DNA from: Hydrococcus rivularis NIES-593
GTDB lineage: Bacteria > Cyanobacteriota > Cyanobacteriia > Cyanobacteriales > Microcystaceae
Direction: 5' to 3'
Length of the DNA: 64,000 nucleotides
Assembly: GCF_001904635.1 (NCBI RefSeq)
Contig: NZ_MRCB01000002.1
Location: 303,866 to 367,865 of the forward strand
Position numbers and translations under genes: made by a program. This document shows, one piece after another, positions 7,787-17,726 of this stretch; position 1 is the first letter of the stretch, and each line of letters opens with the position of its first letter. Below the pieces are notes generated by a model. It made no database searches and was not told the DNA's origin. It saw nothing but the letters and a program-made list of their open reading frames with translations.

Positions 7787-10228
7787 ATGAAGACCTTTCG
7801 TTTATTGACCCAGCAATTTGAAGAATGGCGACGAAAAGATCGAGAGTCTCATTCCTTCTCCGGATCGGAGAAGGCCCCTGTGCCAACGACGGCAAGAGCA
7901 GGAGCAATTTTAGAAGAGCAGGCCGTCTCAAACCAACCCTCTGCATCAAAGCACGAGCGCAAAGCTCAACCGCTAGTAATCGTAGTGGCGATCGCTTCTT
8001 TGACCAGTATTTTTGGCTATCGCTTCTACAATCAACCTCAACTAGGTGTCGGTACGGTTGCCCCCGAAACGATTCAAGCGCCCAGAGACGGTCGTTTTGA
8101 AGATGCTAAAACCACAGAACAGAGGCGCAAAGAGATTAAAACGGGAGTTACTCCGATTCTGAAACGGGATTTGCAAGCCAGTTCTCAAGTCGAACAAAAT
8201 TTAGCTGCCATTCTCGATCGCATCGAACAATTAAGACAGGATATCGGCGCTTTTCCATTCGTAGAGGTAAGCGTTCTCTCTCTAAACAGCCAAAAAGCTT
8301 TACGTTCGATGCCCGAACCTAACTGGCAAGCCATTCTTGCCGCAGCCCAATCTAGCGCGTCGTTTGAGGGTTCAGATCCCGTCATGAAGGCGGCGATCGC
8401 CTCTTTAAAAACCTATCGCCAAAAAGTACCTCAACCCGAATTTGAAACCTTAATAACCAAAATTTCCATCGCTCGTCAACGATATGCCAAAGCCACGAGC
8501 GTAGCAGTAACACATGCCCAGATCGAATTAGACCCAGGCGCGATCGCTGCTTTTCTAGATTTGAGCGATCGCACTTGGCAGAATACCAAACTCGAACTCT
8601 CTCAGGTATCGAGAAGGATTCTCACTCAAGGAATTCCCAGGGGGCTGCCGCTTAACGTGCTAGAAGAAACCGTTAAGATGCATTCGAGCCTCTCGCTGAC
8701 GCAACAAATCCAGCCCGCCGCCAATCAATTGTTGTTGATGGTGTTGCAACCTAATTTGATGGTCGATCGCGAAGAAACGCAACTGAGGGCAGAACAAGCG
8801 GCACTCGCTGTAGAACCCGTTATTATAGAAGTTAAAAAGGGAGACACAATCGTTGAGGAAGGCGACGTTATCGCCCAAGAAGATTTTGTCGTTCTCGACG
8901 GTTGTGGGTTAAGCCGTCGCGGAATTAGCTGGATGGGTTTAGGTGTCTCTGCTATTCTCGTCGCTGGTGCGACAGGTATATTTTGCCTGGTCGTCAAGCG
9001 AGTCCGCCGCCCAATCCGCCGTCGCGATGCATTTTTGCTGTGTTTGTTGACTCTGAGCGCTCCCGTCATGGCTGCCCTTCATCCCCGATACATGAGTCTG
9101 CCCGCGATCGGGCTGTTGGTCAGCAGTTTCTATAGCCCAACCCTAGCAGCGACCCAGGTCGTTCTAACAGGCGGACTGACGACTTTTGCAGTCGGGGCTG
9201 TCGGTTGGGAGTATTTGCTGGCAGGTACGGCAAGTGGGCTACTTGCTGCTTACTTCGCCGGACGACTTCGTTCTAGAGATGAATTATCGCTACTAGGAGT
9301 AGGAGTGGGCTTAACCCAAGGAGGAACCTACTTCGTTGTCAATTTGATTCTGACTTCGTCGGCGGGAACGCTTTGGTCTGCCCTTTTGCCAGGCGCGATC
9401 GTTTACGGGCTGTTGGGCTTAGCTTGGAGCGTAGTTGCATTGGGAATCTCGCCCTACCTAGAACGATTGTTTGATTTGGTAACGCCGATTCGGTTGGTAG
9501 AATTGTCCAATCCTAACTGCGGTCTCTTAAAACGACTGGCAACAGAAGCGCCCGGTACGTTTCAACATACGCTCTTTGTTGCCTCTCTTGCCGAAGCAGC
9601 TGCCAGGGAATTGCACTGTAATGTAGAATTGGTCAGGGCAGGAACCTTATATCACGACATCGGCAAAATGCACGATCCCATGGGATTCATCGAAAATCAG
9701 ATGGGCGGTCCTAACAAGCACGATACAATTAATAATCCCTGGATTAGTGCGGATATTATCAAAAAGCACGTGACTGAAGGCTTGGTAATGGCTCGCAAAT
9801 ACGGATTGCCCAAGGCGATCCGAGATTTTATTCCCGAACATCAAGGAAAGCTACTCATTTCTTATTTCTATTTTCAAGCTAAACAAAGAGCCGAACAGGA
9901 AGGCAAGCCCCCCGTATCGGAGTTAGATTTTCGCTACGATGGTCCGATTCCCCAATCGCGAGAAACGGGGATTGTTATGCTGGCAGATGCCTGCGAAGCA
10001 GCGTTGCGATCGCTCAAAGAGGCTACGCCAGAAGTCGCTCTAACAACCATTCACAAGATTTTTAAAGCCCGCTGGCGGGATAATCAACTCGTCGATAGCG
10101 GCATCAGATACGAAGAGCTACCGATTATTGCAGAAATTTTTGTCAGGGTTTGGCAACAAGTCAATCACCAGCGTATTGCTTATCCTAAAGCGGTTCTAGA
10201 TTCTCACAATCCTGGAAAACTACACTAA
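7787..10228 (+). CDS. 7TM-HD family phosphohydrolase (PgpH-type, putative c-di-AMP phosphodiesterase)
   Basis: An 813-residue membrane protein with the PgpH architecture: a cytoplasmic basic N-terminus (1-63), one membrane helix near 64-82, an extracytoplasmic 7TMR-HDED-type domain to about residue 370, roughly seven hydrophobic helices to about 570, then a cytosolic HD domain. The HD pair is His623-Asp624 in LYHDIGK, followed by the GGPNKHD segment and a second histidine in IPEHQG, as in this family. Characterised PgpH proteins hydrolyse cyclic di-AMP, and cyanobacteria use that second messenger, so this is the likely role. The domain call is firm, the substrate an inference from homology. 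Confidence 0.88.
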   Translation: MKTFRLLTQQFEEWRRKDRESHSFSGSEKAPVPTTARAGAILEEQAVSNQPSASKHERKAQPLVIVVAIASLTSIFGYRFYNQPQLGVGTVAPETIQAPRDGRFEDAKTTEQRRKEIKTGVTPILKRDLQASSQVEQNLAAILDRIEQLRQDIGAFPFVEVSVLSLNSQKALRSMPEPNWQAILAAAQSSASFEGSDPVMKAAIASLKTYRQKVPQPEFETLITKISIARQRYAKATSVAVTHAQIELDPGAIAAFLDLSDRTWQNTKLELSQVSRRILTQGIPRGLPLNVLEETVKMHSSLSLTQQIQPAANQLLLMVLQPNLMVDREETQLRAEQAALAVEPVIIEVKKGDTIVEEGDVIAQEDFVVLDGCGLSRRGISWMGLGVSAILVAGATGIFCLVVKRVRRPIRRRDAFLLCLLTLSAPVMAALHPRYMSLPAIGLLVSSFYSPTLAATQVVLTGGLTTFAVGAVGWEYLLAGTASGLLAAYFAGRLRSRDELSLLGVGVGLTQGGTYFVVNLILTSSAGTLWSALLPGAIVYGLLGLAWSVVALGISPYLERLFDLVTPIRLVELSNPNCGLLKRLATEAPGTFQHTLFVASLAEAAARELHCNVELVRAGTLYHDIGKMHDPMGFIENQMGGPNKHDTINNPWISADIIKKHVTEGLVMARKYGLPKAIRDFIPEHQGKLLISYFYFQAKQRAEQEGKPPVSELDFRYDGPIPQSRETGIVMLADACEAALRSLKEATPEVALTTIHKIFKARWRDNQLVDSGIRYEELPIIAEIFVRVWQQVNHQRIAYPKAVLDSHNPGKLH

Positions 10229-10413
10229 TACGAGTTTGAAGACGATTTTTCAAGACGCGATCGCAGATAAGTATCGATTAGAAAATTCAATTAATAACGA
10301 GCAATATCAGTAATCCTAATAATCGTAATTTCAACTACCTGAAATTACATAGAATCAAAAATATTTTGATGGCTGACAAAATTTACTTTCTAGATATATC
10401 TGCTAGCTACTTC

Positions 10414-13400
10414 CTATCGCGATCGCAAACTCTCCGTATTTCCACTCATCCTCTCGACAATTCCTTCTGCTTGATGAACGAGTTCCCTTAACTTCTCCAA
10501 CGTTTCCTGACCGACAGATTGCCATAAACCTCTTTGATTCGCTTCTAACAATCTCTCTGCCATATCTCTTAACGCCCAAGGATTCTTTTCTTGGATAAAC
10601 TGTTGTACTTTTTCATCAAATAAATACGCTTCGGCTACTCCTTGGTACATAAAATCTTCTACGCATCTCGCCGTTGCATCGTAGGCAAATAAATAATCGA
10701 CTGTCGCCGCCATTTCAAAAGCACCTTTATAGCCGTGTCGCATGACACTTTCTATCCATTTCGGATTGACGACGCGCGATCGATAGACTCGTGCAATTTC
10801 TTCTCTTAATAACCGAACTTTGGGATTGGCTGGAATCGAATTATCGCCGAAATAAGTTTGAGGATTCTTACCCGTTAATGCACGAACGGCAGCCGTCAAT
10901 CCTCCCTGAAATTGATAGTAATCATCCGAGTCTAATAAGTCGTGTTCTCGGTTATCTTGATTGTGCAATACGACTTGTAATTGTTTTAATCGTCGTTCAA
11001 ATACTTCTGGTGCTGCATGACCGATTCCCTGCTTGTCATAAGCATAGGAACTCCAGTTAATATAAGCGCGGGCTAAATCTTCATCGTCTTGCCAATTTTG
11101 TGCTTCAATTAATCCCTGCAATCCCGCACCATATGCGCCTGGTTTTGAACCGAATATTCTGTAACAAGATTTCTGTTTAGCTCGTTCTTTTTCTAATCCT
11201 TGTTGTTGCCAGAATAATGTATCTGCTTCAACTTGCGCCGCCAAGGGATTAATTTCTTTTTCTTCTTTTAGGCTTGACACTGCATTTATCGCATCGTATA
11301 ATAATTCAAGTATGTTGGGGAAGCTGTCCCTAAAAAAGCCCGATATCCTAACCGTCACATCGACGCGAGGTCGTCCTAAAGCAGACGGGGAAAGAATTTC
11401 AAAATCTACGACTCTTCGAGACGAACTATCCCAAACGGGTTGTACTCCCAGCAAAGCGAGGACTTGCGCGACATCATCTCCTCCCGTTCGCATGGTGGAG
11501 GTTCCCCAGATAGAGATAGCAAGGGTTTTGGGATATTCGCCGTTTTCTTGGGTATAGCGTTCGACCAGTGCTTCTGCTGCTTTTCGTCCTACATCCCAGG
11601 CGGTTTCGGTTGGAATGGCACGAATGTCTACTGAATAAAAATTGCGCCCTGTAGGAAGAACTTCGGGTCTTCCTCTAGTAGGTGCGCCAGAGGCACCGCT
11701 GGGGACGTATTTGCCATCTAATCCATTCAAAAGGTTAGTAATTTCTTGAGGGGTTTTTTGGAGGGCGGAGAGGAGAATGTTTTGAATCCATTCGAGTTCT
11801 TTTTGGGTTGCTTGTCCGAGGGGAGTTTGGGTTGGGTTTTCTATTAGTTCGGCGGCGTATTCTTCTATTGCTTCTATTGCGTCGCCTTGAGTACGGGCGT
11901 TTTTCAATCTCTCGCAGAGGCGATCCCCCCTGCCCCCCTTATTAAGGGGGGAGGGCGCAGGAGAGAATTTATCGCTGGGGTTGGCGGTGAGGGGGTTAAA
12001 GTCGAGGTGTAAATCTTGGGCGATCGCGCGGGTTAAACCAAGGCGATCGCGACTAGGAGAACGGGCAATAGAAACAATTAAATCTCGCAGTTGTTTTCCT
12101 TGAGGACATTGACCAAATATATGCAATCCGTCTCGTATTTGGGCTTCTTTTAGTTCGCATAAATATCCATCGGCAAGGGTGAGGTATTGGGCGATGAATC
12201 TGGGATCTATTTTATCGATTCCTAAGTCTTTATTTAGGTTGGTTTTGGTGATGAGTTTGCTGATGCGATCGCTAATAATTTTAAGTCGAGAGGGATCGAG
12301 GTTTTGCGCTTCGTAATATTCATCGATTAATGCTTCTAGTTTTTCTAAGTCGCCATAGAGTTCGGCACGAGTCAAAGGGGGAGTTAAGTGATCTAAAATA
12401 ACGGCATGGGAACGGCGTTTTGCTTGCGAACCTTCTCCTGGATCGTTGACAATAAAAGGATAAAAGTTTGGTAGGGTTTTTAGAGTAACTTCTGGGTAAC
12501 AAGTCTCGGATAAAGCAATACTTTTACCGGGCAGCCATTCTAAGTTACCATGTTTGCCAAGGTGAACGATCGCGCTTGCTCCAAATTTCTGTCGCAACCA
12601 ATAATAATAGGCAAGATAATCATGGGTTGGTTCTAAATCGGGAGCGTGATAGTTTAAACTCGGATCGCGATCGTATCCTCGCGATGGTTGTATGCCAATA
12701 AATATATTTCCTAGTTGGATTCCGGGAATGGGAAATGAAGAAATCTTTTCTCCTCTGTCCTTTCTAAAGTCTCCCCAGCGATCGCAAATTTCTTTTTGGA
12801 CTTTTTCTGGCAAAGTAGAAAAATACTTTTGATAGTCTTCTAAAGATAATTTTTGATGAATGAGACGTATTTCTTTTCCTTCTGGATCGTTGGTTATGCC
12901 AACCGTCAATCGTCTTATTAATTCATCGCCATTTTCAGGAATGTCTCGAACAAAATAGCCAGCGTTTTGTAATGCTTTGAGAATTTCAATACAACTTGCC
13001 GGCGTATCTAAGCCAACTCCATTGGCAATTCTGCCATCGCGATTGGGATAGTTTGCTAAGATTAAAGCAATTTTTCTTTTCGAGATGGGAGTTCGCCTTA
13101 GACGTATCCAATTGGCCGCGAGATCGGCAATAAAATTAATGCGATCGCATTTGGGTTGATAAACGACAACATCAGTTTCTAAGGATTTATTCCAAGTCTT
13201 GACTGATTTAAAAGAAACGGCACGAGTAATAATTCTTCCATCTACTTCTGGAAGGGCAACATTCATGGCTACGTCTCGCGGCGTTAATCCTTGAAAACTA
13301 GACTTCCATTTTTCTTCAGTCGTGCTACTTAAGATAACTTGTAAGACGGGAACGTTAATTTTTTGCCATAATTGTGATTGTTCTTCTTTCCCAATTCTGG

Positions 13401-14205
13401 CTAAAGAAAAACTGGTCGTATTCAATAATAATTCAATCGAGTCTATAGGTGAAGGTTGAAAGTAAGTTAATAGTTCTTCTTGTACGTCTGGATCTCGCAA
13501 AGAAGAAATAAATACTGGTATAGGGGATAAGTTTTTCTTCTTTAAAGCTTGACAAATTGCATCAATTGGTAATGTATTTCCGGCTAGATAATGAGCGCGA
13601 TAAAACAATAAACCAACTTTTGGGCGAGCGATCGCTCGTTCTTTTTCTACTAATTGCCAATCATACAATCCAACGCGAGGAATGACTTTAGGAGGGGAAG
13701 GATTGTAATTATATCTCAGACAAACATCGGCAACGAATTTTAAAGCATTAATCCAGTTTTCTCTGCCTCCTTCTGTAAAATAGCGCCACAAGCGATTGAC
13801 TGTTGCTAAAGAAACCGTGGAATGGCTCATTAAGTCGGGATCGGGTCGATCGTCGCCAGGTAATATAAATAAAAAAGCCTCCGTTTCTTGAGCGATTTCT
13901 TTAAGAACTTCCAATCCATAAGACCAATAGGATCGTCCGCCAAGTAAGCGAAGAATAATAACTTTTGCCTGCGACAAAATTGTATCTGCATAGGTATCAA
14001 TACTGAGTTGTTGTTGTAGTTGTAGAAGATTAACAACTCGAATCGCAGGAAATTGAGAAGGTAGACAAGAAACGCAAGCAGCGAGGGTTTGAATATCAGT
14101 ATCTGCTGCCGTAAGTAAGACAATGGGAGCAGGAGTTTGTTCGATAAAAATTACCCCTTCCGAATCGGAATTCCATCCTCCTGGGGTAGCAGTAATTCGA
14201 TGCAT
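10414..14205 (-). CDS. cobN: cobaltochelatase subunit CobN
   Basis: A 1263-residue protein of the CobN/ChlH large chelatase family, much closer to CobN than to the ChlH gene also present in this window. Recognisable segments include RIANGVGLDTPASC, the GNIFIGIQPSRGYD stretch, HLGKHGNLEWLPGK (metal/porphyrin-site region), and the C-terminal HGYKGAFEMAATVDY motif. CobN inserts cobalt into hydrogenobyrinate diamide in the aerobic cobalamin pathway, working with CobS/CobT or, in cyanobacteria, probably with ChlI/ChlD-type ATPases. No partner gene or cobalamin riboswitch was seen nearby. Residues around 750-765 (SPAPSPLNKGGRGD) are encoded by an inserted palindromic repeat. The promoter must lie within the 81 bp shared with divergent cikA. 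Confidence 0.93.
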   Translation of the reverse strand: MHRITATPGGWNSDSEGVIFIEQTPAPIVLLTAADTDIQTLAACVSCLPSQFPAIRVVNLLQLQQQLSIDTYADTILSQAKVIILRLLGGRSYWSYGLEVLKEIAQETEAFLFILPGDDRPDPDLMSHSTVSLATVNRLWRYFTEGGRENWINALKFVADVCLRYNYNPSPPKVIPRVGLYDWQLVEKERAIARPKVGLLFYRAHYLAGNTLPIDAICQALKKKNLSPIPVFISSLRDPDVQEELLTYFQPSPIDSIELLLNTTSFSLARIGKEEQSQLWQKINVPVLQVILSSTTEEKWKSSFQGLTPRDVAMNVALPEVDGRIITRAVSFKSVKTWNKSLETDVVVYQPKCDRINFIADLAANWIRLRRTPISKRKIALILANYPNRDGRIANGVGLDTPASCIEILKALQNAGYFVRDIPENGDELIRRLTVGITNDPEGKEIRLIHQKLSLEDYQKYFSTLPEKVQKEICDRWGDFRKDRGEKISSFPIPGIQLGNIFIGIQPSRGYDRDPSLNYHAPDLEPTHDYLAYYYWLRQKFGASAIVHLGKHGNLEWLPGKSIALSETCYPEVTLKTLPNFYPFIVNDPGEGSQAKRRSHAVILDHLTPPLTRAELYGDLEKLEALIDEYYEAQNLDPSRLKIISDRISKLITKTNLNKDLGIDKIDPRFIAQYLTLADGYLCELKEAQIRDGLHIFGQCPQGKQLRDLIVSIARSPSRDRLGLTRAIAQDLHLDFNPLTANPSDKFSPAPSPLNKGGRGDRLCERLKNARTQGDAIEAIEEYAAELIENPTQTPLGQATQKELEWIQNILLSALQKTPQEITNLLNGLDGKYVPSGASGAPTRGRPEVLPTGRNFYSVDIRAIPTETAWDVGRKAAEALVERYTQENGEYPKTLAISIWGTSTMRTGGDDVAQVLALLGVQPVWDSSSRRVVDFEILSPSALGRPRVDVTVRISGFFRDSFPNILELLYDAINAVSSLKEEKEINPLAAQVEADTLFWQQQGLEKERAKQKSCYRIFGSKPGAYGAGLQGLIEAQNWQDDEDLARAYINWSSYAYDKQGIGHAAPEVFERRLKQLQVVLHNQDNREHDLLDSDDYYQFQGGLTAAVRALTGKNPQTYFGDNSIPANPKVRLLREEIARVYRSRVVNPKWIESVMRHGYKGAFEMAATVDYLFAYDATARCVEDFMYQGVAEAYLFDEKVQQFIQEKNPWALRDMAERLLEANQRGLWQSVGQETLEKLRELVHQAEGIVERMSGNTESLRSR
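11933..11951. repeat. palindromic repeat inside the cobN coding sequence
   Basis: CCCCCCTTA and TAAGGGGGG form a 9-bp perfect inverted repeat around one base, within a ~55-bp insert (about 11915-11970). It belongs to the common cyanobacterial CCCCCCTTA..TAAGGGGGG palindrome class, usually intergenic. Here it is read in frame as part of CobN, encoding the typical PLNKGG peptide. Confidence 0.75.
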
Positions 14206-14286
14206 TTAAATTTCTTATCTTTAAAAATGATTAGGTTTCAAGATAGAGTGAATAATGACGCGCCATTCTAAATATAGCCAACCCTA

Positions 14287-16617
14287 GTGCCTACCGACCC
14301 AACCGCAGGAATGGATAATTCCCAGACTTCCATCTTACGCCGAACTGTGTCCAGCGATACTTATAAGCGACTCTGTTCCTTATGGCAGCAGATGGCAGAG
14401 AGGAAGGGACAAGATAGCATTTTATTGACAGAAGAAACCCTTTTTTCCGTAAATCCAAGCCTTGCAGAGAAAAAATATCGAGAACGCTTTTGTTTGCTAT
14501 TTTCTCCAGAATTTAGAGCACTTTTGATAGGAACGCTCAGAACAGAGGATTTGCTTTATCAAATTAGCATTATCTGGGATACTCGGACGATCGCAGATTT
14601 TGTCGATCGACTTAGCGAAGAAAGCGGACAACGAACAGAAATACAATGCCTGCGCGATCGCCTGCAACAAATTTTAATCGCTCAACCGTCTAATAATCCG
14701 GATCTCCAATGTCACTTTACTCTCAAATTATTAGACATTCTGACTCCGGAGACTTTAGGAGGATTGGAGCAGATGTATCCTCGCGTGTCTATTTGCAAAC
14801 CCGTAGAAGATGCACTGCGCCAACAGGTTACACAAGAGCGTCTTCTCAATCAAGTTATTACTCAGATTCGTCAAAGCTTAGAGTTACCCGTCATTTTAGA
14901 AACTGCCGTCAAAGAAGTTAGGAGTTTTCTTCAGGTCGATCGCCTGGTTATTTATCAATTTATCAATGAGAGTTCTGCTGAGAACGAACGGAATCATTCT
15001 TCTCAAAGTTTGGGACGGGTGACTTATGAATCCAGAGCATCCGATCGCATTCCTTCTATCTTAAACCTGACTGCAGAAGATGATTGTTTCACCTACATTC
15101 CTCGTTACACAGAAAAATACCGTCGCGGTTTGGTTGTTGCGATCGAAGATGTAGAAAAAGCTTATTCTTCATCTTTTTGCTTAGTAGAGTTACTCAGACA
15201 ACGCGATGTAAAAGCTAAATTAATTGCTCCTATTGTCGTAGAAGAAAAACTGTGGGGATTACTGATTGCTCATCAATGTTTTGAGACTCGTCAATGGTTT
15301 GAAAGCGAAAAAAACTTTTTGGGACAAATTGGAGAACACTTAGCAGTTGCGATTTATCAAGCTCAATTATACGCTGAAGTTCAACAGCAAAAAAATACTT
15401 TTGAACAACGGGTAATCGAACGCACCCAAGAACTTCGCGATACTCTGCTAGCCGCTCAATCTGCCCATCAATCCAAAAACGAATTTTTGGGCAATATGAG
15501 TCACGAATTACGGACACCTTTAACCAGCGTTATTGGTTTGTCGGGAACTTTATTACACTGGTCGGATCGAGGTTCTGCTCTCTCGCTAGCAAAGCAGCGA
15601 CAATATATACAAATGATTCAAGACAGCGGCAAACAATTGCTGGAATTAATTAACGAAATTTTAGATTTTGCTCAATTAGAGGCAGGAAAAGTATTATTAA
15701 ATACTAAAGAATTTTCACTGCAAAATTTGTCTCGTCAAGTGCTTAAAAATCTTCAAACTGAAGCAACTAATCAACAAATTCATTTAGAATTAGATTGTCG
15801 AGTCGAACCAAGACACGATCGCTTTTATGCCGATCCCGATCGCCTTCAACAAATTCTCTTTCACTTGCTTAAAAATGCTATCAAATTTACTCCGGCTGAT
15901 GGAACTGTTATTCTAAGAGTTTGGAAAGAGAATAACTACGCTGTTTTTCAAGTCGAAGATACGGGAATTGGCATTTCTGAAGACCAATTACCGCTATTAT
16001 TTGAGAAATTTCAACAGTTGGAAAAATCCCGCCAACGCACCCACGGCGGCACAGGATTGGGATTGGCATTAACCAAACAATTAGTCGAATTGCATCGAGG
16101 AACGATTGAAGTCGAATCAACAGTAGGAAAAGGATCGTTGTTTACCGTTCGCTTGCCCAACCAATCTCATCGTCAGCTCAAAACTACGCCAGCTTCAAAA
16201 GTAGAGGAACGGGTAACTTTTGAAAGTAAAAGTATCGTTCTCATCGAAAGAGATGAAGAAGTTGCTACTTTAATGTGCGAACTTCTGACAGCAGCTACTT
16301 ATCAAGTTGTCTGGTTGATTGACAGTACGACAGCGATCGGGCAAATCGAACTTTTGTGCCCTTCTCTCGCTATTGTCGATCGCAATATCCCCGATGTTTA
16401 TCATATTAGTAAAACTCTCAAAAAATTACAGACAACAAAATCAATTAAAATTCTTTTATTGAGCGATAAAATTACCTCAACAGACTGGCAATCTCTCTCA
16501 AGAAAAGGTATTGATGATTATTTGCTCAAACCCATTCAACCTCACCTTTTATTACAAAGGGTTAGTGCTTTAGTCTCAAGCGATCAAAACTCAGAGAATG
16601 ATAAAATGAAGTTGTGA
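14287..16617 (+). CDS. cikA: circadian input histidine kinase CikA
   Basis: A 776-residue hybrid kinase matching CikA in order and motifs: a ~180-residue N-terminal region, a GAF domain (about 195-355), a coiled linker, HisKA with phospho-acceptor His406 in MSHELRTPLT, HATPase with DTGIGI and GGTGLGLAL, and a C-terminal receiver-like domain (about 655-770). CikA links redox or quinone state to the KaiABC clock and dephosphorylates RpaA. Unlike Synechococcus elongatus CikA, the GAF keeps a cysteine at the bilin-attachment position (Cys298 in SFCLVELL), although the usual following His is Leu. The receiver keeps an aspartate (Asp698) where the S. elongatus pseudo-receiver lacks one. Start is uncertain: GTG 14287 or ATG 14311; neither has a well-placed ribosome site. 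Confidence 0.88.
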   Translation: MPTDPTAGMDNSQTSILRRTVSSDTYKRLCSLWQQMAERKGQDSILLTEETLFSVNPSLAEKKYRERFCLLFSPEFRALLIGTLRTEDLLYQISIIWDTRTIADFVDRLSEESGQRTEIQCLRDRLQQILIAQPSNNPDLQCHFTLKLLDILTPETLGGLEQMYPRVSICKPVEDALRQQVTQERLLNQVITQIRQSLELPVILETAVKEVRSFLQVDRLVIYQFINESSAENERNHSSQSLGRVTYESRASDRIPSILNLTAEDDCFTYIPRYTEKYRRGLVVAIEDVEKAYSSSFCLVELLRQRDVKAKLIAPIVVEEKLWGLLIAHQCFETRQWFESEKNFLGQIGEHLAVAIYQAQLYAEVQQQKNTFEQRVIERTQELRDTLLAAQSAHQSKNEFLGNMSHELRTPLTSVIGLSGTLLHWSDRGSALSLAKQRQYIQMIQDSGKQLLELINEILDFAQLEAGKVLLNTKEFSLQNLSRQVLKNLQTEATNQQIHLELDCRVEPRHDRFYADPDRLQQILFHLLKNAIKFTPADGTVILRVWKENNYAVFQVEDTGIGISEDQLPLLFEKFQQLEKSRQRTHGGTGLGLALTKQLVELHRGTIEVESTVGKGSLFTVRLPNQSHRQLKTTPASKVEERVTFESKSIVLIERDEEVATLMCELLTAATYQVVWLIDSTTAIGQIELLCPSLAIVDRNIPDVYHISKTLKKLQTTKSIKILLLSDKITSTDWQSLSRKGIDDYLLKPIQPHLLLQRVSALVSSDQNSENDKMKL

Positions 16618-16651
16618 TTGGGGATTGTTAGTAGTCAGTGATAGGTGGTTT

Positions 16652-17023
16652 ATGGTTGGTCGTTTCTCTCTTCTTGGTTTTATGCAATATTTACTAATAT
16701 TAGCTTTATTGCTTGCTACTTTCTTCGTATTATTCGCCCTACAAAATGCTGAGGCAGTCACGATAGATTTACTTTTTTTTAAAGTTCAAAGTTCTTTGGC
16801 GATCGTGTTGTTATCCGCTCTAGGTTCGGGAGTACTGATTGGCTTATTAGGTTCGAGTTACAATAGCTTTAAAAAAAGCCTACAAATTGCTCAACAGAAT
16901 AAACAAATTCAAGAACTTCAGAAAACTTTAAACGAAAAAGAAATGGCTTTAAAAGCCCAAATAACAGAAGCGAAGAAGATAGAAGAAACTGTAGCCAGCG
17001 AATCTGCTAAAACGTCTCAATGA
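16652..17023 (+). CDS. LapA-domain (DUF1049) inner-membrane protein
   Basis: About 123 residues from ATG 16652, chosen because AGGTGG lies just upstream; the longer frame begins with an unlikely TTG. Two hydrophobic helices (roughly residues 10-32 and 45-68) flank the ALQNAEAVTIDLLFF motif characteristic of LapA-domain proteins, followed by a basic, glutamine-rich coiled coil ending in the cytoplasm. In proteobacteria LapA takes part in lipopolysaccharide assembly; in cyanobacteria the function is not established. Its stop overlaps the nanE start in an ATGA arrangement, so the two genes are translationally coupled. Confidence 0.75.
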   Translation: MVGRFSLLGFMQYLLILALLLATFFVLFALQNAEAVTIDLLFFKVQSSLAIVLLSALGSGVLIGLLGSSYNSFKKSLQIAQQNKQIQELQKTLNEKEMALKAQITEAKKIEETVASESAKTSQ

Positions 17024-17694
17024 ATATTGAAACGCTGAAAAATAGCTTAATAGTATCCTGTCAAGCTCCTATAGATTCTCCCCTACACGACCCGAAAATT
17101 ATCGCAGCAATGGCAAAAGCTTCCGTTATGCAAGGAGCAGCAGGAGTAAGAATCGACACGCCCGCTCATATCGAGCAAGTGCGACAACAAATGCCCGACA
17201 TTTCTATCATTGGCTTGTGGAAAAAACAGTTTCCAACGTCGGAAGTTTATATTACGCCTCGTTTTGAAGAAGCGATCGCGCTCGCCCGGGCAGGGGCAGA
17301 TATCATTGCCATTGATGCTACCCGTAGAGAACGCCCAGAGAGAGAAACAGTTTCAGAAATTATCGAGAAAATTCACACAAGACTAGACAAACTGGTTATG
17401 GCGGATATCGATACGATTGAAAGCGCGATCGCATCCGCTCAAGCAGGAGCCGATCTTGTCGCCACAACGCTTTATGGATACACGCCCCAAACTCAACACC
17501 TCTCCCCTCCCGGTTACTCGCTCCTAACGGAGATGGTAGAAAAGTTACAGATTCCAGTCATTTGCGAGGGAGGAATTAGTTCTCCCGAAGACGCAAAGAA
17601 GGCCTTAGATTTGGGTGCTTTCGCTGTCGTTGTCGGTACGGCTATTACCGGAATCGATCTGAAAGTAAAAGCTTTTAAGGCTGTTTTTAGTTAA
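17020..17694 (+). CDS. nanE: N-acetylmannosamine-6-phosphate 2-epimerase NanE
   Basis: A 224-residue TIM-barrel protein, full length for NanE, which interconverts ManNAc-6-phosphate and GlcNAc-6-phosphate. Family motifs visible include the N-terminal LIVSCQAP, GAAGVRIDT, IIGLWKK, GADIIAIDATRR, MADIDT, ATTLYGYT and ICEGGISSPEDA. The gene starts inside the stop of the upstream LapA-type gene (ATGA overlap). Neither NanA, NanK nor a sialic acid transporter is nearby, so the enzyme may supply or recycle ManNAc for envelope glycans rather than catabolise sialic acid; that role is inference. It converges with an N-acylglucosamine 2-epimerase gene only 32 bases away. Confidence 0.93.
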   Translation: MNIETLKNSLIVSCQAPIDSPLHDPKIIAAMAKASVMQGAAGVRIDTPAHIEQVRQQMPDISIIGLWKKQFPTSEVYITPRFEEAIALARAGADIIAIDATRRERPERETVSEIIEKIHTRLDKLVMADIDTIESAIASAQAGADLVATTLYGYTPQTQHLSPPGYSLLTEMVEKLQIPVICEGGISSPEDAKKALDLGAFAVVVGTAITGIDLKVKAFKAVFS

Positions 17695-17726
17695 TTCTTC
17701 TTCATTTTGAACTTTGAACTATTTTG

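Noticed and set aside
11915..11970. CRISPR-like or terminator interpretation of the cobN palindrome
   Set aside because: There is a single palindrome with no regular spacers, and it lies inside an intact reading frame. No CRISPR array was seen anywhere in the window.
14206..14286. Cobalamin riboswitch upstream of cobN
   Set aside because: Only 81 bases separate cobN and cikA and no B12-box-like sequence is visible; too short for a full riboswitch.
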